Assembly (NCBI GenBank): GCA_023957235.1
Contig: JAMLHI010000003.1
Coordinates: 186,001-250,000 of the forward strand
Direction of reading: 5' to 3'
DNA: 64,000 nucleotides
Source: Chitinophagales bacterium
GTDB lineage: Bacteria > Bacteroidota > Bacteroidia > Chitinophagales > JADIYW01
In this document: positions 47,541-56,397 of the stretch, piece after piece
Position numbering within the stretch: position 1 is the stretch's first letter
Layout: the number at the start of each line of letters is the position of its first letter
Translations under genes and position numbers: made by a program
The notes under the pieces: generated by a model
Seen by the model: only the letters and a program-made list of their open reading frames with translations
Database searches by the model: none
What the model was told of the DNA's origin: nothing

Positions 47541-48310
47541 ATAATTTAAATTATATAAACCCCAAAGCGCAAATAGCCAATAATGTGCAGATAGGAGCCT
47601 TTAGCTATATAGATGAAGATGTAGTGATAGGTGAAGGAACAATTATAGAGCCTAATGTGACCATATACAGAGGGACAAGAATTGGTCGAAATTGCCATAT
47701 TTTTCCAGGCGCAGTGATTGGAGCTATTCCTCAAGATTTAAAATTTGCAGGAGAATATACCACCGTTGAAATTGGAGATTATACGACAATTAGAGAGTGT
47801 TCAACTATCAATAGAGGAACAATAGCTTCTGGAACTACTCGTATTGGAACGCATAACTTGATTATGGCTTATGTCCATATTGCTCATGACTGCGTGATAG
47901 GCAATCATTGTATTCTTTCTAATGCTACTAATCTTGCAGGTCATATTGTAGTAGAAGACTTTGTCGTATTTGGAGGAATGTGTGCAGCTCATCAATTTTT
48001 GAAAATTGGCAAGCATGCTTTTATTGCTGGTGGAACAATGTTAAGAAAAGATGTTCCTCCGTATATTTTGGCTGCTAAAGATCCAGCGGTTTTTACTGGC
48101 ATCAACTCTTTAGGTTTAAAAAGACGCAATTTTAGTCTAGAACAGGTTCATCTGATACAAGATGTTTATCGTTATTTGTTCAATAGTGGATTGAATACGA
48201 CACAAGCTATTGATAAAATTTTGGAGGACTTTGAGTGGTCTGAAATTAGAGAAGAAATCATCACATTTATTTCTAATTCTGAAAGAGGAATTGTAAAAGG
48301 TATTAGTTGA
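47537..48310 (+). CDS. lpxA: UDP-N-acetylglucosamine O-acyltransferase (LpxA)
   Basis: A 257-residue first enzyme of lipid A synthesis. It is a left-handed beta-helix of hexapeptide repeats with the catalytic His in HIAHDCVIGNHC, and the C-terminal helical part includes NSLGLKRRNFS. It starts at a TTG that overlaps the LpxC-FabZ stop (TTGA, 4-nt overlap); no ATG in frame is near. Length agrees with the family. Confidence 0.94.
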   Translation: MNNLNYINPKAQIANNVQIGAFSYIDEDVVIGEGTIIEPNVTIYRGTRIGRNCHIFPGAVIGAIPQDLKFAGEYTTVEIGDYTTIRECSTINRGTIASGTTRIGTHNLIMAYVHIAHDCVIGNHCILSNATNLAGHIVVEDFVVFGGMCAAHQFLKIGKHAFIAGGTMLRKDVPPYILAAKDPAVFTGINSLGLKRRNFSLEQVHLIQDVYRYLFNSGLNTTQAIDKILEDFEWSEIREEIITFISNSERGIVKGIS

Positions 48311-48411
48311 TATTTTCATCTGTTGATTTATCCAGTTAATCTTCTCAATGGACTCTACTTTGTCAATAATTACTTTGGATGCTTTTGTGTCGTTTTTGAT
48401 GGAAGTATTAC

Positions 48412-48419
48412 TAATTTTG
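48412..48419 (+). promoter_or_regulatory. -7 element of the ABC ATPase-hydrolase pair
   Basis: TAATTTTG, 9 nt before the ATG at 48429; a TTTG at 48384-48387 gives a 24-nt spacer. Confidence 0.4.
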
Positions 48420-48428
48420 TAGGTATCT

Positions 48429-49076
48429 ATGGAGATACAATTGTCGGCAGTAGGAAAGAGATATGGATTAGCTTGGATATTTAGACATCTTGATTTCGAG
48501 TTTTCTATTGGAAATTCCTATGCGTTGACGGGTCATAATGGTTCTGGAAAATCTACTTTACTAAAAATTATTTCAGGAGGTTTGTCGCCAAGTGAAGGCA
48601 GAGTGGTATTTAAAGATACTCATAGAGAATATTCACAGATTGAGGTAGCTCAACACCTTTCTTATGCTGCGCCTTATATTTCATTGATTGATGAATTTAC
48701 ATTAAGAGAAATGTTGGACTTCCATTTTAGTTTTAAGAAAATGAGGGTTCCTAAAGAGGATTTTTTGGAAATTTTGGGTTTAAAGGCTCATATTAATAAG
48801 CCAATTTCAAATTTTTCTTCAGGAATGATGCAAAGATTAAAATTGTGTTTAGCTATTTTATCTCAAACTCAGATTCTTTTACTGGACGAACCGACATCTT
48901 ATTTAGATGAAAATGCTATCAAATGGTATAAGCAATTACTAGCAGAAAATATTGAAAACAGATTGGTAATATTAGGTTCCAATCAGCAACAGGAATATAC
49001 ATTTGTCACTGGAGGGATTTTGCATTTGCCTGATTTTAAATACGAGAGAAAACTTCCTTATGGAACTGAATTATAA
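48429..49076 (+). CDS. ABC transporter ATP-binding protein without a nearby permease
   Basis: A 215-residue, single-domain ABC ATPase with Walker A GHNGSGKST, signature SNFSSGMMQRLKL (variant of LSGGQ) and Walker B ILLLDEPTSYLDE. Its length fits small ATPases such as those of CcmA or lipid exporters. No membrane subunit lies on either side, so its partner and substrate are unknown. The downstream alpha/beta hydrolase starts 17 nt before its stop, suggesting coupled translation. Confidence 0.87.
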   Translation: MEIQLSAVGKRYGLAWIFRHLDFEFSIGNSYALTGHNGSGKSTLLKIISGGLSPSEGRVVFKDTHREYSQIEVAQHLSYAAPYISLIDEFTLREMLDFHFSFKKMRVPKEDFLEILGLKAHINKPISNFSSGMMQRLKLCLAILSQTQILLLDEPTSYLDENAIKWYKQLLAENIENRLVILGSNQQQEYTFVTGGILHLPDFKYERKLPYGTEL

Positions 49077-49824
49077 GGTTTTAGGTGATGTTGGTGAAGA
49101 TGTAATTTTAATTCATGGATTGTTAGGTTCTTTGGATAACTTGCATACTTTTGGAAAAAAAATTTCCAAAACTTATCGTGTGTGGTTATTAGACATGAGA
49201 AATCACGGACATTCTCCACATTCTAATGAAATGAGTTATGATATTATGGCTGCAGATGTTCGATTGTTTATGCAACAACATGATATAGGTCATTCACACT
49301 TGATAGGTCATTCTATGGGAGGAAAAGTGGCTATGACATTTGCTCTTACTTATCCAGAAATGACAGATAGGCTTATTGTTATAGACATTGGCCCAAAAGC
49401 TTATGCAGGAGATCACTTGACTATTATGAAAGCCATGTTGTCTATTCATACAACTGAATATACAGAGCGTTCACAGATAGAAAAGGAATTTTATGCTCAA
49501 ATTCCTTCAAAGCGCATTGTGCAATTGATGATGAAAAATATAGGACGTAACAGTGAAGGGTTTTATTGGAAGCCTAATGTAAAAGTGCTTTATGAGAAGT
49601 ACAGACAAATGATGGATGATGTACCTATTAAAGGAGAGTTTGTCGGAAAAACTTCATTTATTAAAGGAGCTGATAGTGATTATATTGAAGTAGAAGATTT
49701 GGATCGATTTAGAGTCTTTTTTCCTGAAGCCCAACTATATGTCGTTCCTAATGCAGGACATTGGGTTCATGCAGACCAACCTGAATATTTTTATCAATTA
49801 GTTTGTAAAATATTGGAGGACTAG
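49060..49824 (+). CDS. Alpha/beta hydrolase (YbfF-like esterase)
   Basis: A 254-residue alpha/beta hydrolase. There is an HGLLGSLDN oxyanion region, the nucleophile elbow GHSMGG, an acidic residue before the C-terminus and the catalytic His in NAGHWVHADQPE, which together match the YbfF esterase group. I chose the ATG at 49060; the TTG at 49003 would add 19 residues that are simply the end of the ABC gene in another frame. Substrate is unknown. Confidence 0.85.
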   Translation: MELNYKVLGDVGEDVILIHGLLGSLDNLHTFGKKISKTYRVWLLDMRNHGHSPHSNEMSYDIMAADVRLFMQQHDIGHSHLIGHSMGGKVAMTFALTYPEMTDRLIVIDIGPKAYAGDHLTIMKAMLSIHTTEYTERSQIEKEFYAQIPSKRIVQLMMKNIGRNSEGFYWKPNVKVLYEKYRQMMDDVPIKGEFVGKTSFIKGADSDYIEVEDLDRFRVFFPEAQLYVVPNAGHWVHADQPEYFYQLVCKILED

Positions 49825-51095
49825 CTAAATATTCCTTTTTTACGATTGGAAAATTTACTTTTGGCTAATTTCTGGACTACTTCTTCAGCTACAGCTTTCC
49901 CACTTAAAAGTGCATTATTGATAGTGCCATACGAAAAATAATCTCCACAATAATAAATTTCCTCTCTTTCTTCAAAAAGCTCAAATTGATGTTGAGTAGA
50001 AATTTGAGGCAATCCATGTTGGATATGATAGGTCTTTAAATGTGCCCAATTATTGACTTTAATTCCAAACCAATTGATTAATTCTTTCAAGACTTCATCA
50101 ATTAATTCATCTTCATCTTTTTCGAAATAGCCTTTCAGGTTGACACATACTAGATGGTGTCCTGTAGGAGCATAAGTAGGCTGAATGGTTGAAGGGACAA
50201 AAATATGATTAACGATTCCTTTATTTTGACCATTTAAAAGAATGATAGGAGATTTGACTGGAGGTGTTTGTGTAGAAAAATACATGCAAGTATTTTTTGA
50301 AAATAAAATATTGCTTTCGTATTTAGGCATTATTTTTTTGATATCATAAGGAGGAATGCTGACGACAACTTTCTTGGCTTCAACAAATTCCCCAGAGCTT
50401 GTCAGAACGCCATTATGAAAAACTTCTTTGACTTTTGTATGAAATCTGATGGTATCTTTATCTAATTGATCAGCCAATTGTAGAGCAAGACTACCAATCC
50501 CATAAGCAGGTAATGCACTCTCTTCAAAAGCAAAATTTTTAAATGTCAAAGCATATACATAAGCAGATGTGCTTAAGGTATTGTCATAAAATATGGCTTG
50601 ATGTAAAGGTTTGAAAAAATGGTCTATAAATTTTGAACTGAACCCTCTTAATTCTAAAAACTCTTTAGTGCTAATATTTTTTAATTTTTTAAACTGCTCT
50701 TCAGAATTGACCATTAGATAAGAGAGCATAGCTCCCATTTTGATTTTATCTTTGAAAGTCATAAATGGAGAGAAAGCTAATGCTAATGAATCTCCTATTT
50801 TTTTAAGTGGATTGGTGATCAGGTGAAAATTGTTATTGTAATGAAGCAATGCACCTGGATATATAGACTCTAATCTTAAATTTTTATAATTGAATATTGA
50901 TTTTGATTCTTCATACCCCTTTTGTAAAAAATGCAATCCTCTATCAAGGATATAACCATTGATATAATCTGACCGACATCGCCCTCCTGCTTTTCCATTG
51001 GCTTCCAGTACCAAAACTTTACAACCTGCAGACTGCAAGTGATAAGCAGTGGATAATCCAGAAATTCCAGCTCCTACGACAATGACATCTACCAT
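49821..51095 (-). CDS. FAD-dependent oxidoreductase (amine oxidase/PPOX-like)
   Basis: A 424-residue flavoprotein. It has an N-terminal dinucleotide motif VIVVGAGISGLSTA, the VLEANGKAGGRCRS segment and a C-terminal FAD motif YYCGDYFSYGTINNALLSG. It belongs to the protoporphyrinogen oxidase/amine oxidase/desaturase superfamily; the substrate is not clear, and no heme or carotenoid genes lie nearby. Its stop codon shares the CTAG palindrome with the stop of the convergent hydrolase. Confidence 0.8.
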   Translation of the reverse strand: MVDVIVVGAGISGLSTAYHLQSAGCKVLVLEANGKAGGRCRSDYINGYILDRGLHFLQKGYEESKSIFNYKNLRLESIYPGALLHYNNNFHLITNPLKKIGDSLALAFSPFMTFKDKIKMGAMLSYLMVNSEEQFKKLKNISTKEFLELRGFSSKFIDHFFKPLHQAIFYDNTLSTSAYVYALTFKNFAFEESALPAYGIGSLALQLADQLDKDTIRFHTKVKEVFHNGVLTSSGEFVEAKKVVVSIPPYDIKKIMPKYESNILFSKNTCMYFSTQTPPVKSPIILLNGQNKGIVNHIFVPSTIQPTYAPTGHHLVCVNLKGYFEKDEDELIDEVLKELINWFGIKVNNWAHLKTYHIQHGLPQISTQHQFELFEEREEIYYCGDYFSYGTINNALLSGKAVAEEVVQKLAKSKFSNRKKGIFS

Positions 51096-51200
51096 AAAAT
51101 TGATAAAAAAGACTTGTAAATTTAAGGGTATTTATGGCGAGATTTAGAAAAGTAGCTATTAAGTAAAGATTATTAATTATCTTAAAGAGTTCTGCTCATC

Positions 51201-51746
51201 TTACCTGAGTGGGAGTTGAGTTTCAATTTGCCATTTTGTCCCATTATGTTTGAATAGAGTGATTGCAGAAATTTGAGTTTGACGATGATAAGTTTTTAAT
51301 TGATAATCAGCAATGATTTTGGGCAAGTCATTTCTATTGATATCTCTATTAGCTATGGTAATATGAGGATTAAATTGGTAATTGTTTTTTGTGTTTAAAT
51401 AGGGTGAAAAATATTGATATATTTCGTTTTGTAAGTTAAAAATTTCTGGAGGACAAATGAGTTTTGCATAAAACACACTATCACCGAAAGTGTCAAATCC
51501 TTGTATTTTTAAATCAAAAGAAGCAACAGTGGGTAGAAAGTTTGTAAATATTTCAATGAGTTCTTCTGTGCTTGTCTGCAACCATGAGAATGGAGGAATC
51601 AAAGTGATATGAGCAGGAGATTTTAAAGATACTTTGTAGCCATATTTTTCAAACAAATCTATTTTAAATTGGTAGAGCTCTTGTTCAGTTTTTGTATCAG
51701 GAATAAGGGCAATGAAGAAAAGAGAAGTGAGAGGTTTTATGCTCAT
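51201..51746 (-). CDS. 2H phosphoesterase (2'-5' RNA ligase family)
   Basis: A 181-residue protein with the two HxT motifs that define 2H phosphoesterases: PAHITLIPPF in the first half and NPHITIANRD in the second. The family acts on 2'-5' or cyclic phosphodiester bonds; the true substrate is not known. Its ATG directly abuts the stop of the upstream hemolysin III gene (TAAATG). Confidence 0.85.
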   Translation of the reverse strand: MSIKPLTSLFFIALIPDTKTEQELYQFKIDLFEKYGYKVSLKSPAHITLIPPFSWLQTSTEELIEIFTNFLPTVASFDLKIQGFDTFGDSVFYAKLICPPEIFNLQNEIYQYFSPYLNTKNNYQFNPHITIANRDINRNDLPKIIADYQLKTYHRQTQISAITLFKHNGTKWQIETQLPLR

Positions 51747-52379
51747 TTAAAAACTCTGTTGGATAGCAAATAAATGAAATGTACTCCCTGCTAAAACAAA
51801 TACATGCCAAATAGCATGATTATAAGGCAATTTGTGCCAAATATAAAATAATACGCCTATTGTGTATGAAAGCCCTCCAAATAGGATTAGATATTGAATA
51901 TGTTCAGGGCAAACAGCAATAAAATCTTTAAAAACAAAAATGGCCATCCATCCCAAGAATAAATAACTAAAAACAGAGAATAGCTCAAATCTTCCAGTGA
52001 AAAATAATTTTATAATTACTCCCAAAGTGATGATAGACCACATAATTGTTAAAAACCAAAGTGCTTGATTGTAAGGAAGAAATTTCGCTACCAAAGGAGT
52101 ATAAGTTCCTCCTATCAACAAATAGATGGAAGTATGATCCCATATTCTCAATGTTTCTTTCAAATGTGGTCTTTTAACGTAATGATATAGTGTTGAAGAT
52201 CCATATACCATCATTAGACCGAATGAAAATACAATGACTGTCCATAGGTATCCTATGTTTTCATCGTTGAACATTTTTATAAATATTGAGGGTAAAAGTG
52301 AAATAAATAAAATAATACCCGCAAGGTGTGTCAGGGTATTAGCTATTTCATGACCTTTGCTCAATTTTCTCACTTTCAA
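51747..52379 (-). CDS. Hemolysin III family (PAQR) membrane protein
   Basis: A 210-residue, seven-helix protein of the YqfA/hemolysin III group. Conserved PAQR residues are in HLAGIILFI, YGSSTLYHY, IWDHTSIYLLIGGTYTP and the late His residues of HAIWHVFVLAGSTFHLF, which probably bind zinc. Function in bacteria is unclear. The start is a TTG at 52379 or a GTG at 52373; both give a normal N-terminus. Confidence 0.88.
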   Translation of the reverse strand: MKVRKLSKGHEIANTLTHLAGIILFISLLPSIFIKMFNDENIGYLWTVIVFSFGLMMVYGSSTLYHYVKRPHLKETLRIWDHTSIYLLIGGTYTPLVAKFLPYNQALWFLTIMWSIITLGVIIKLFFTGRFELFSVFSYLFLGWMAIFVFKDFIAVCPEHIQYLILFGGLSYTIGVLFYIWHKLPYNHAIWHVFVLAGSTFHLFAIQQSF

Positions 52380-52392
52380 CTTTTTAGTCCGA

Positions 52393-52427
52393 CAAAGGTA
52401 ATCATCTTATTTTACCTAAAAGTCAAA
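52393..52427 (-). promoter_or_regulatory. Promoter of hemolysin III-2H phosphoesterase pair
   Basis: On the minus strand, TTTG (52427-52424), a 23-nt spacer and TACCTTTG (52400-52393), 13 nt before the start codon. Confidence 0.5.
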
Positions 52428-52505
52428 TCTGTTTTATCTTGTGTGCAATAAGATGGGAAAATGATAGAAATGAATAGTGTGTAATTGACAGATTATTAGG
52501 GAATT

Positions 52506-53135
52506 TTAAAACAATCCAAATAGTTCTGCATCTATTTTTTGAACAACTTTTCCAAAATCTTCTTTATTATCAGCAAAATTGAGATTGTCAACAGAGATAA
52601 TTAAAAGCTTCCCGTCTTTATAATTCTCAATCCAGTTTTCATAAAATTGATTGAGTTGTTTGAGATAATCTAGGCGGATATTATCTTCATAATCTCTACC
52701 TCTTTTTTCAATTTGATTGACTAAAGTAGAAAGAGATGATTTTAAATAAATCAGTAAATCAGGTGCTTTAATCTGAGTGCGTATCGTCTTGAATAAGCTG
52801 ATATAATTTTCAAAATCTCTAGTGCTCATCAAACCCATTTCGTGAAGGTTGGGAGCAAAGATATGTGCATCTTCATAAATAGTACGGTCTTGAATCACAA
52901 CATTGTTACCACTTTGGATTTCGATAGTTTGTTGCAATCTTTTATTTAGAAAATATATCTGCAAATTAAATGACCATCTGGGCATGTCTTGATAAAAGTC
53001 ATTGAGATAAGGATTGTTTTCTACATCCTCATATCTAGGTTCCCAATTATAGTGTTTGGCAAGCAATTCTGTAAGCGTCGTTTTTCCAGCTCCGATATTC
53101 CCTGCAATAGCGATATGTTTAAAAGGCGTGCTGAT
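52506..53135 (-). CDS. Deoxynucleoside kinase; start codon not canonical
   Basis: A kinase that phosphorylates deoxynucleosides for the salvage pathway, of the dNK/dGK family. The P-loop GNIGAGKTT is read in frame at about 53101-53076, ahead of the first available TTG (53066). From the in-frame TAG at 53142-53144 the codons are AAT ACT ATC AGC ACG CCT TTT AAA CAT ATC, with no ATG, GTG or TTG. Later motifs are VIQDRTIYEDAHIF (catalytic Arg) and KRGRDYED. Using ATC at 53135 gives 209 residues, near the family norm; ATC at 53114 or ATT at 53108 are other choices. A sequence error or frameshift near the start is also possible. The gene lies 26 nt after trpS. Confidence 0.8.
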   Translation of the reverse strand: MSTPFKHIAIAGNIGAGKTTLTELLAKHYNWEPRYEDVENNPYLNDFYQDMPRWSFNLQIYFLNKRLQQTIEIQSGNNVVIQDRTIYEDAHIFAPNLHEMGLMSTRDFENYISLFKTIRTQIKAPDLLIYLKSSLSTLVNQIEKRGRDYEDNIRLDYLKQLNQFYENWIENYKDGKLLIISVDNLNFADNKEDFGKVVQKIDAELFGLF

Positions 53136-53161
53136 AGTATTCTATTTTTAAAGTATATCAA

Positions 53162-54163
53162 TTATTTCCAAATGCTTTTCAATCCCATTAGGTCTTTTAC
53201 CCCATCTAAAGTAGCTTTTGCACTTATTCTGGCTTTTTCGGCACCTTGTTGAGCAATTTTTTTTAAAGTATTCTCATCACTGTCTAAATCTACAATTTTT
53301 TCTCTTATTGGAGATATAAATTGTATCATATCTGTAGCTAATTGTTTTTTAAGATCACCATATCGAATACTACAATTATTCCAAGTTTCATCAAAATATT
53401 GGATAGTGTCAGGAGTAGAAACTAATTCCATTAAGCTAAAAATATTCTTGATTTCTTCTGGCTTTTTTGAGTTTTCATGCTGTGGTCCGCTATCTGTTTT
53501 GGCTTTCCTGATTTTTTTAGTAATCAATTGATCGCTATCTCTCAAATAAATAGCGTTTCCTTCTCCCTCAGATTTACCCATTTTCCCATTGCCATCTAGA
53601 CCTGGAACTTTTACTAATTTTCCAGTAAAATTATAAGCATAAGGTTCAGGAAAAAAATCTGTTCCATATCTGTGATTGAATCTTACTGCAAAATTTCTAG
53701 CCATTTCAAGATGTTGCTCTTGATCCTTACCTACTGGGACTTTGTGCGCTCTGTGAATCAAGATATCTGCTGCCATCAATACTGGATAAGTAAGTAGTCC
53801 TGCATTGATATTTTCCTGATGTTTTTTAATTTTTTCTTTAAAAGAAGCTGTCTTTTCAAGTTCTCCTTTGTAGGCCAGCATATTGAGCAATGTATAAAGT
53901 TCAGTGATTTCAGGAACATCTGACTGTATATATATGGCTGATAAGTCTGGATTGAGACCGCAAGCAATATATTCTACTAAAACATCTTTTACGCTTTTTT
54001 GAAGCAATTGAGGATCTGTATGAGTAGTGAGTGCATGTAAATTGGCAATGAAAAAATAACATTCCTTTTCATGTTGTAATTGAACAAAATTGCGTACAGC
54101 ACCAAAATAATTTCCTAAATGAAGTTGCCCAGTTGAACGGATACCACTCAAAACTTTTTCCAT
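53162..54163 (-). CDS. trpS: Tryptophanyl-tRNA synthetase (TrpS)
   Basis: A 333-residue class I aminoacyl-tRNA synthetase that charges tRNA-Trp. It has the HIGH-type motif in GQLHLGNYFGA and the KMSKS-type loop GKMGKSEG; TYPVLMAADIL and VPVGKDQEQHLEMAR are also characteristic. The -7 element lies 4 nt before the ATG, so the message is probably leaderless. A deoxynucleoside kinase gene follows at 26 nt. Confidence 0.96.
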   Translation of the reverse strand: MEKVLSGIRSTGQLHLGNYFGAVRNFVQLQHEKECYFFIANLHALTTHTDPQLLQKSVKDVLVEYIACGLNPDLSAIYIQSDVPEITELYTLLNMLAYKGELEKTASFKEKIKKHQENINAGLLTYPVLMAADILIHRAHKVPVGKDQEQHLEMARNFAVRFNHRYGTDFFPEPYAYNFTGKLVKVPGLDGNGKMGKSEGEGNAIYLRDSDQLITKKIRKAKTDSGPQHENSKKPEEIKNIFSLMELVSTPDTIQYFDETWNNCSIRYGDLKKQLATDMIQFISPIREKIVDLDSDENTLKKIAQQGAEKARISAKATLDGVKDLMGLKSIWK

Positions 54164-54167
54164 TTTG

Positions 54168-54175
54168 CAAAAATA
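54168..54175 (-). promoter_or_regulatory. -7 element of trpS, predicted leaderless
   Basis: Minus-strand TATTTTTG, 4 nt before the trpS ATG. No -33 TTG at the expected distance. Confidence 0.45.
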
Positions 54176-54396
54176 ATCAACCTATATTAATTAATAGGAT
54201 GATTTTTTGCTTTTAGGCTTCAAATGGTGTGTTTTGTGTTTTTAAAGTGATTTTTCACTTCCTTAGGAACTATAGCATAAAATAATCGAGAAAAAATGAA
54301 TGCCACCTTTGATTTGGTTTGCATCTGGCAATTCATGTCCTGAAAAAATAAATGTAAGTTTAATTTCTATAGGACTTTTTATTAGTCATGTGAAAT

Positions 54397-54434
54397 AAAA
54401 AAGGGTTCAAACGAAATCGTTTAAACCCTTTTTT
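54397..54434 (-). terminator. Terminator directly after tRNA-Asp
   Basis: Long stem on the minus strand (17 positions with one mismatch) around a 4-nt loop ATTT, ending in TTTTTT. It begins one base past the mature tRNA 3' end. Confidence 0.85.
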
Positions 54435-54435
54435 G

Positions 54436-54509
54436 CGGACCGGACGGGACTCGAACCCGCGACCTCCGCCGTGACAGGGCGGCATTCTAACCAACTGAAC
54501 TACCGATCC
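54436..54509 (-). tRNA. tRNA-Asp (anticodon GTC)
   Basis: Read on the minus strand, 74 nt fold as a normal cloverleaf. The acceptor arms GGATCGG and CCGGTCC form with one G-U pair, the D-arm has AGTTCAGTTGGTTAGAA, the anticodon loop is CTGTCAC within a CCGCC/GGCGG stem, and the T-arm is GCGGGTTCGAGTCCCGT. The discriminator base is G. The 3' CCA is not encoded (CAA follows), so it must be added after transcription. Confidence 0.97.
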
Positions 54510-54671
54510 GTGCAATTAGCGAGTGCAAATATAGAATCTTTTTGTTTTTCAGCAAACCATTTTTTAATATTCTTTATAATTATTTTTGCTATAACTATTT
54601 CTATCACAAAATCAGGAGATTATAATCATGAGATTCTATAATTATATTTGTAAATCATTGCTCATTTTATC

Positions 54672-56333
54672 CTATTCTGAAGATCTGAAGAGTTTATTTT
54701 TTTTGAATAACTGATTAGAAGGAGTAGCATTTTTTTTGAGCTGTATTCTCTCAGGATTTTTGGGTGTTAAATGATTAAAGCCTTTTTGTGTATCCGTTTC
54801 TTGAAAAATTTCTCTCTTTTCAAAAAGCTGGTGTTTTTTAATTCCAAAAGTGGATGTGTTTTCTTCAACTCCCATCTCATAAATAGGAGAGAAGTCTAGA
54901 GAAAAATCATAACCTGAATTATGCTCTGCTGAATACTGTAATTTTAAAGAAGCATATTTTTCGATAATTTTTCGGACATAAAAAAACGGTTCGCTTCCTC
55001 TGCAGTACCCATATTTACACACTGGATCTCTGTAAAAAGCAGGTTTGGATTTGTTGAGAAGGAAATATTCTACATTCCCATCCCATTTATTGGAATCATA
55101 GCCATATTTTTGAGCTAATCTCTGTGCGTCTTTCACATGCCCTTCACCTGCATTATATGAAGCCAAAATAAATTTCTTTCTTTCAGTTTCATCTTTTATT
55201 TCTTTCCAGAAATTTTCCAGCCATGCAATGTATTTTGTTCCTGTCTTGATATTTAATTCAGGATGATAGATTTCTTGCATAGAATTTAAGCCAAATCTTC
55301 TTGCTGTTGCTGGCATGAGCTGCATCAGTCCTACAGCTCCTGCCCAAGATTTAGCTGTAGGTTTGTATCTGGATTCCTGCCAAATTAAAGAAGCTATTAA
55401 TCTCCAATCCCAATTAATTTCTCTAGCATATTTTTGTACGATAGGGTCATAGACGGAAATTGACTGGTTCAGGTTATTAGAAGATGCAACTAAATCTTTG
55501 CCATCCTTGTCAGTAATGAACCTGCTAGTTTTGAAATATTGGTCATATAATGCGTATAAAGTTTTGTCTTTTCTTGAATTGTCAATAAAATGATTGAGGT
55601 CATCTAATAGGTTTTTGTTTTTTCTGTGGATGGCAAATGCAATATCTTGGGGTGGAGTAAGAGTTGTTTCGATATCAATATTATCAAAGTATTCTTTATT
55701 GATTAGGGCGATTTCTTTGTTGGCTACGGTATAAGCAATCTCATTTTCTGAAACCATTCTGATAAGGTCTTCTGGAGTCTTGGATTCGCCAATAGTTTGT
55801 ACTTGAAGCTGGTTGTTGAGTTCAAATTTTATATCTGAAAGTGTTTGTCCATAAGCAGATTGTTCAGTGATAGAGATTATTTTTCCTGTCAAAGAAGATA
55901 TGGAGCCAATATATTCGGGTGATTTTTTATTTACTTTTCTTTGGACTAAAACGAGTTCTGTCTGAACATAAGGACGTGAAAATTCTATGAATCTCATTGG
56001 AAGGTTAACAATAGGTATATTATAGGCCATTATATCAGCTTCTCCGTTCAGTAATTTGCGACGCATTTCTTCTGGTTGGTTGACTACAATAACTTCTAGT
56101 TTTACTCCCAATTTTTTGGCATAGTTATAAATGAAATCATGTTCAAATCCCATTGGTTCTTCTTTATAAAGAAAATATCCTGTAGGATTATATGCAGTAA
56201 CAAGTTTTAATACTCCTCGTTCTTTAATTTTTTGAATATCAGATGCTTGAAAATATTTATGATAAATGGCAAAACCCAAAATGATTATAGCTAGAATAAT
56301 CAGAGAATAAATGAGGGTTTTTGGTTTTGTCAT
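54672..56333 (-). CDS. MltF-like membrane-bound lytic transglycosylase
   Basis: A 553-residue cell-wall enzyme. It has one N-terminal membrane helix (IYSLIILAIIILGFAIYH) and a solute-binding-protein-type domain (about 35-265, starting KERGVLKLVTAYNP). An SLT lysozyme-like domain follows (about 300-460) with the catalytic Glu in IWQESRYKPTAKSWAGAVGLMQ and the AGEGHVKDAQ segment. A ~90-residue tail follows that I do not recognise. MltF enzymes cut peptidoglycan glycan strands and are regulated by the first domain. I used the ATG at 56333; the TTG at 56342 would add three residues. Confidence 0.88.
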   Translation of the reverse strand: MTKPKTLIYSLIILAIIILGFAIYHKYFQASDIQKIKERGVLKLVTAYNPTGYFLYKEEPMGFEHDFIYNYAKKLGVKLEVIVVNQPEEMRRKLLNGEADIMAYNIPIVNLPMRFIEFSRPYVQTELVLVQRKVNKKSPEYIGSISSLTGKIISITEQSAYGQTLSDIKFELNNQLQVQTIGESKTPEDLIRMVSENEIAYTVANKEIALINKEYFDNIDIETTLTPPQDIAFAIHRKNKNLLDDLNHFIDNSRKDKTLYALYDQYFKTSRFITDKDGKDLVASSNNLNQSISVYDPIVQKYAREINWDWRLIASLIWQESRYKPTAKSWAGAVGLMQLMPATARRFGLNSMQEIYHPELNIKTGTKYIAWLENFWKEIKDETERKKFILASYNAGEGHVKDAQRLAQKYGYDSNKWDGNVEYFLLNKSKPAFYRDPVCKYGYCRGSEPFFYVRKIIEKYASLKLQYSAEHNSGYDFSLDFSPIYEMGVEENTSTFGIKKHQLFEKREIFQETDTQKGFNHLTPKNPERIQLKKNATPSNQLFKKNKLFRSSE

Positions 56334-56346
56334 GCTATTCAAATAT

Positions 56347-56378
56347 AAAAAAGGCGCAACTCATTGAATTGCGCCTTT
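56347..56378 (-). terminator. Terminator between lipoprotein and transglycosylase genes
   Basis: A perfect 10-bp stem (AAAGGCGCAA / TTGCGCCTTT) with a 9-nt loop, followed by T's on the minus strand. It ends the lipoprotein transcript just before the mltF-like start. Confidence 0.85.
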
Positions 56379-56397
56379 AAAAATAATTCAAATTTAG

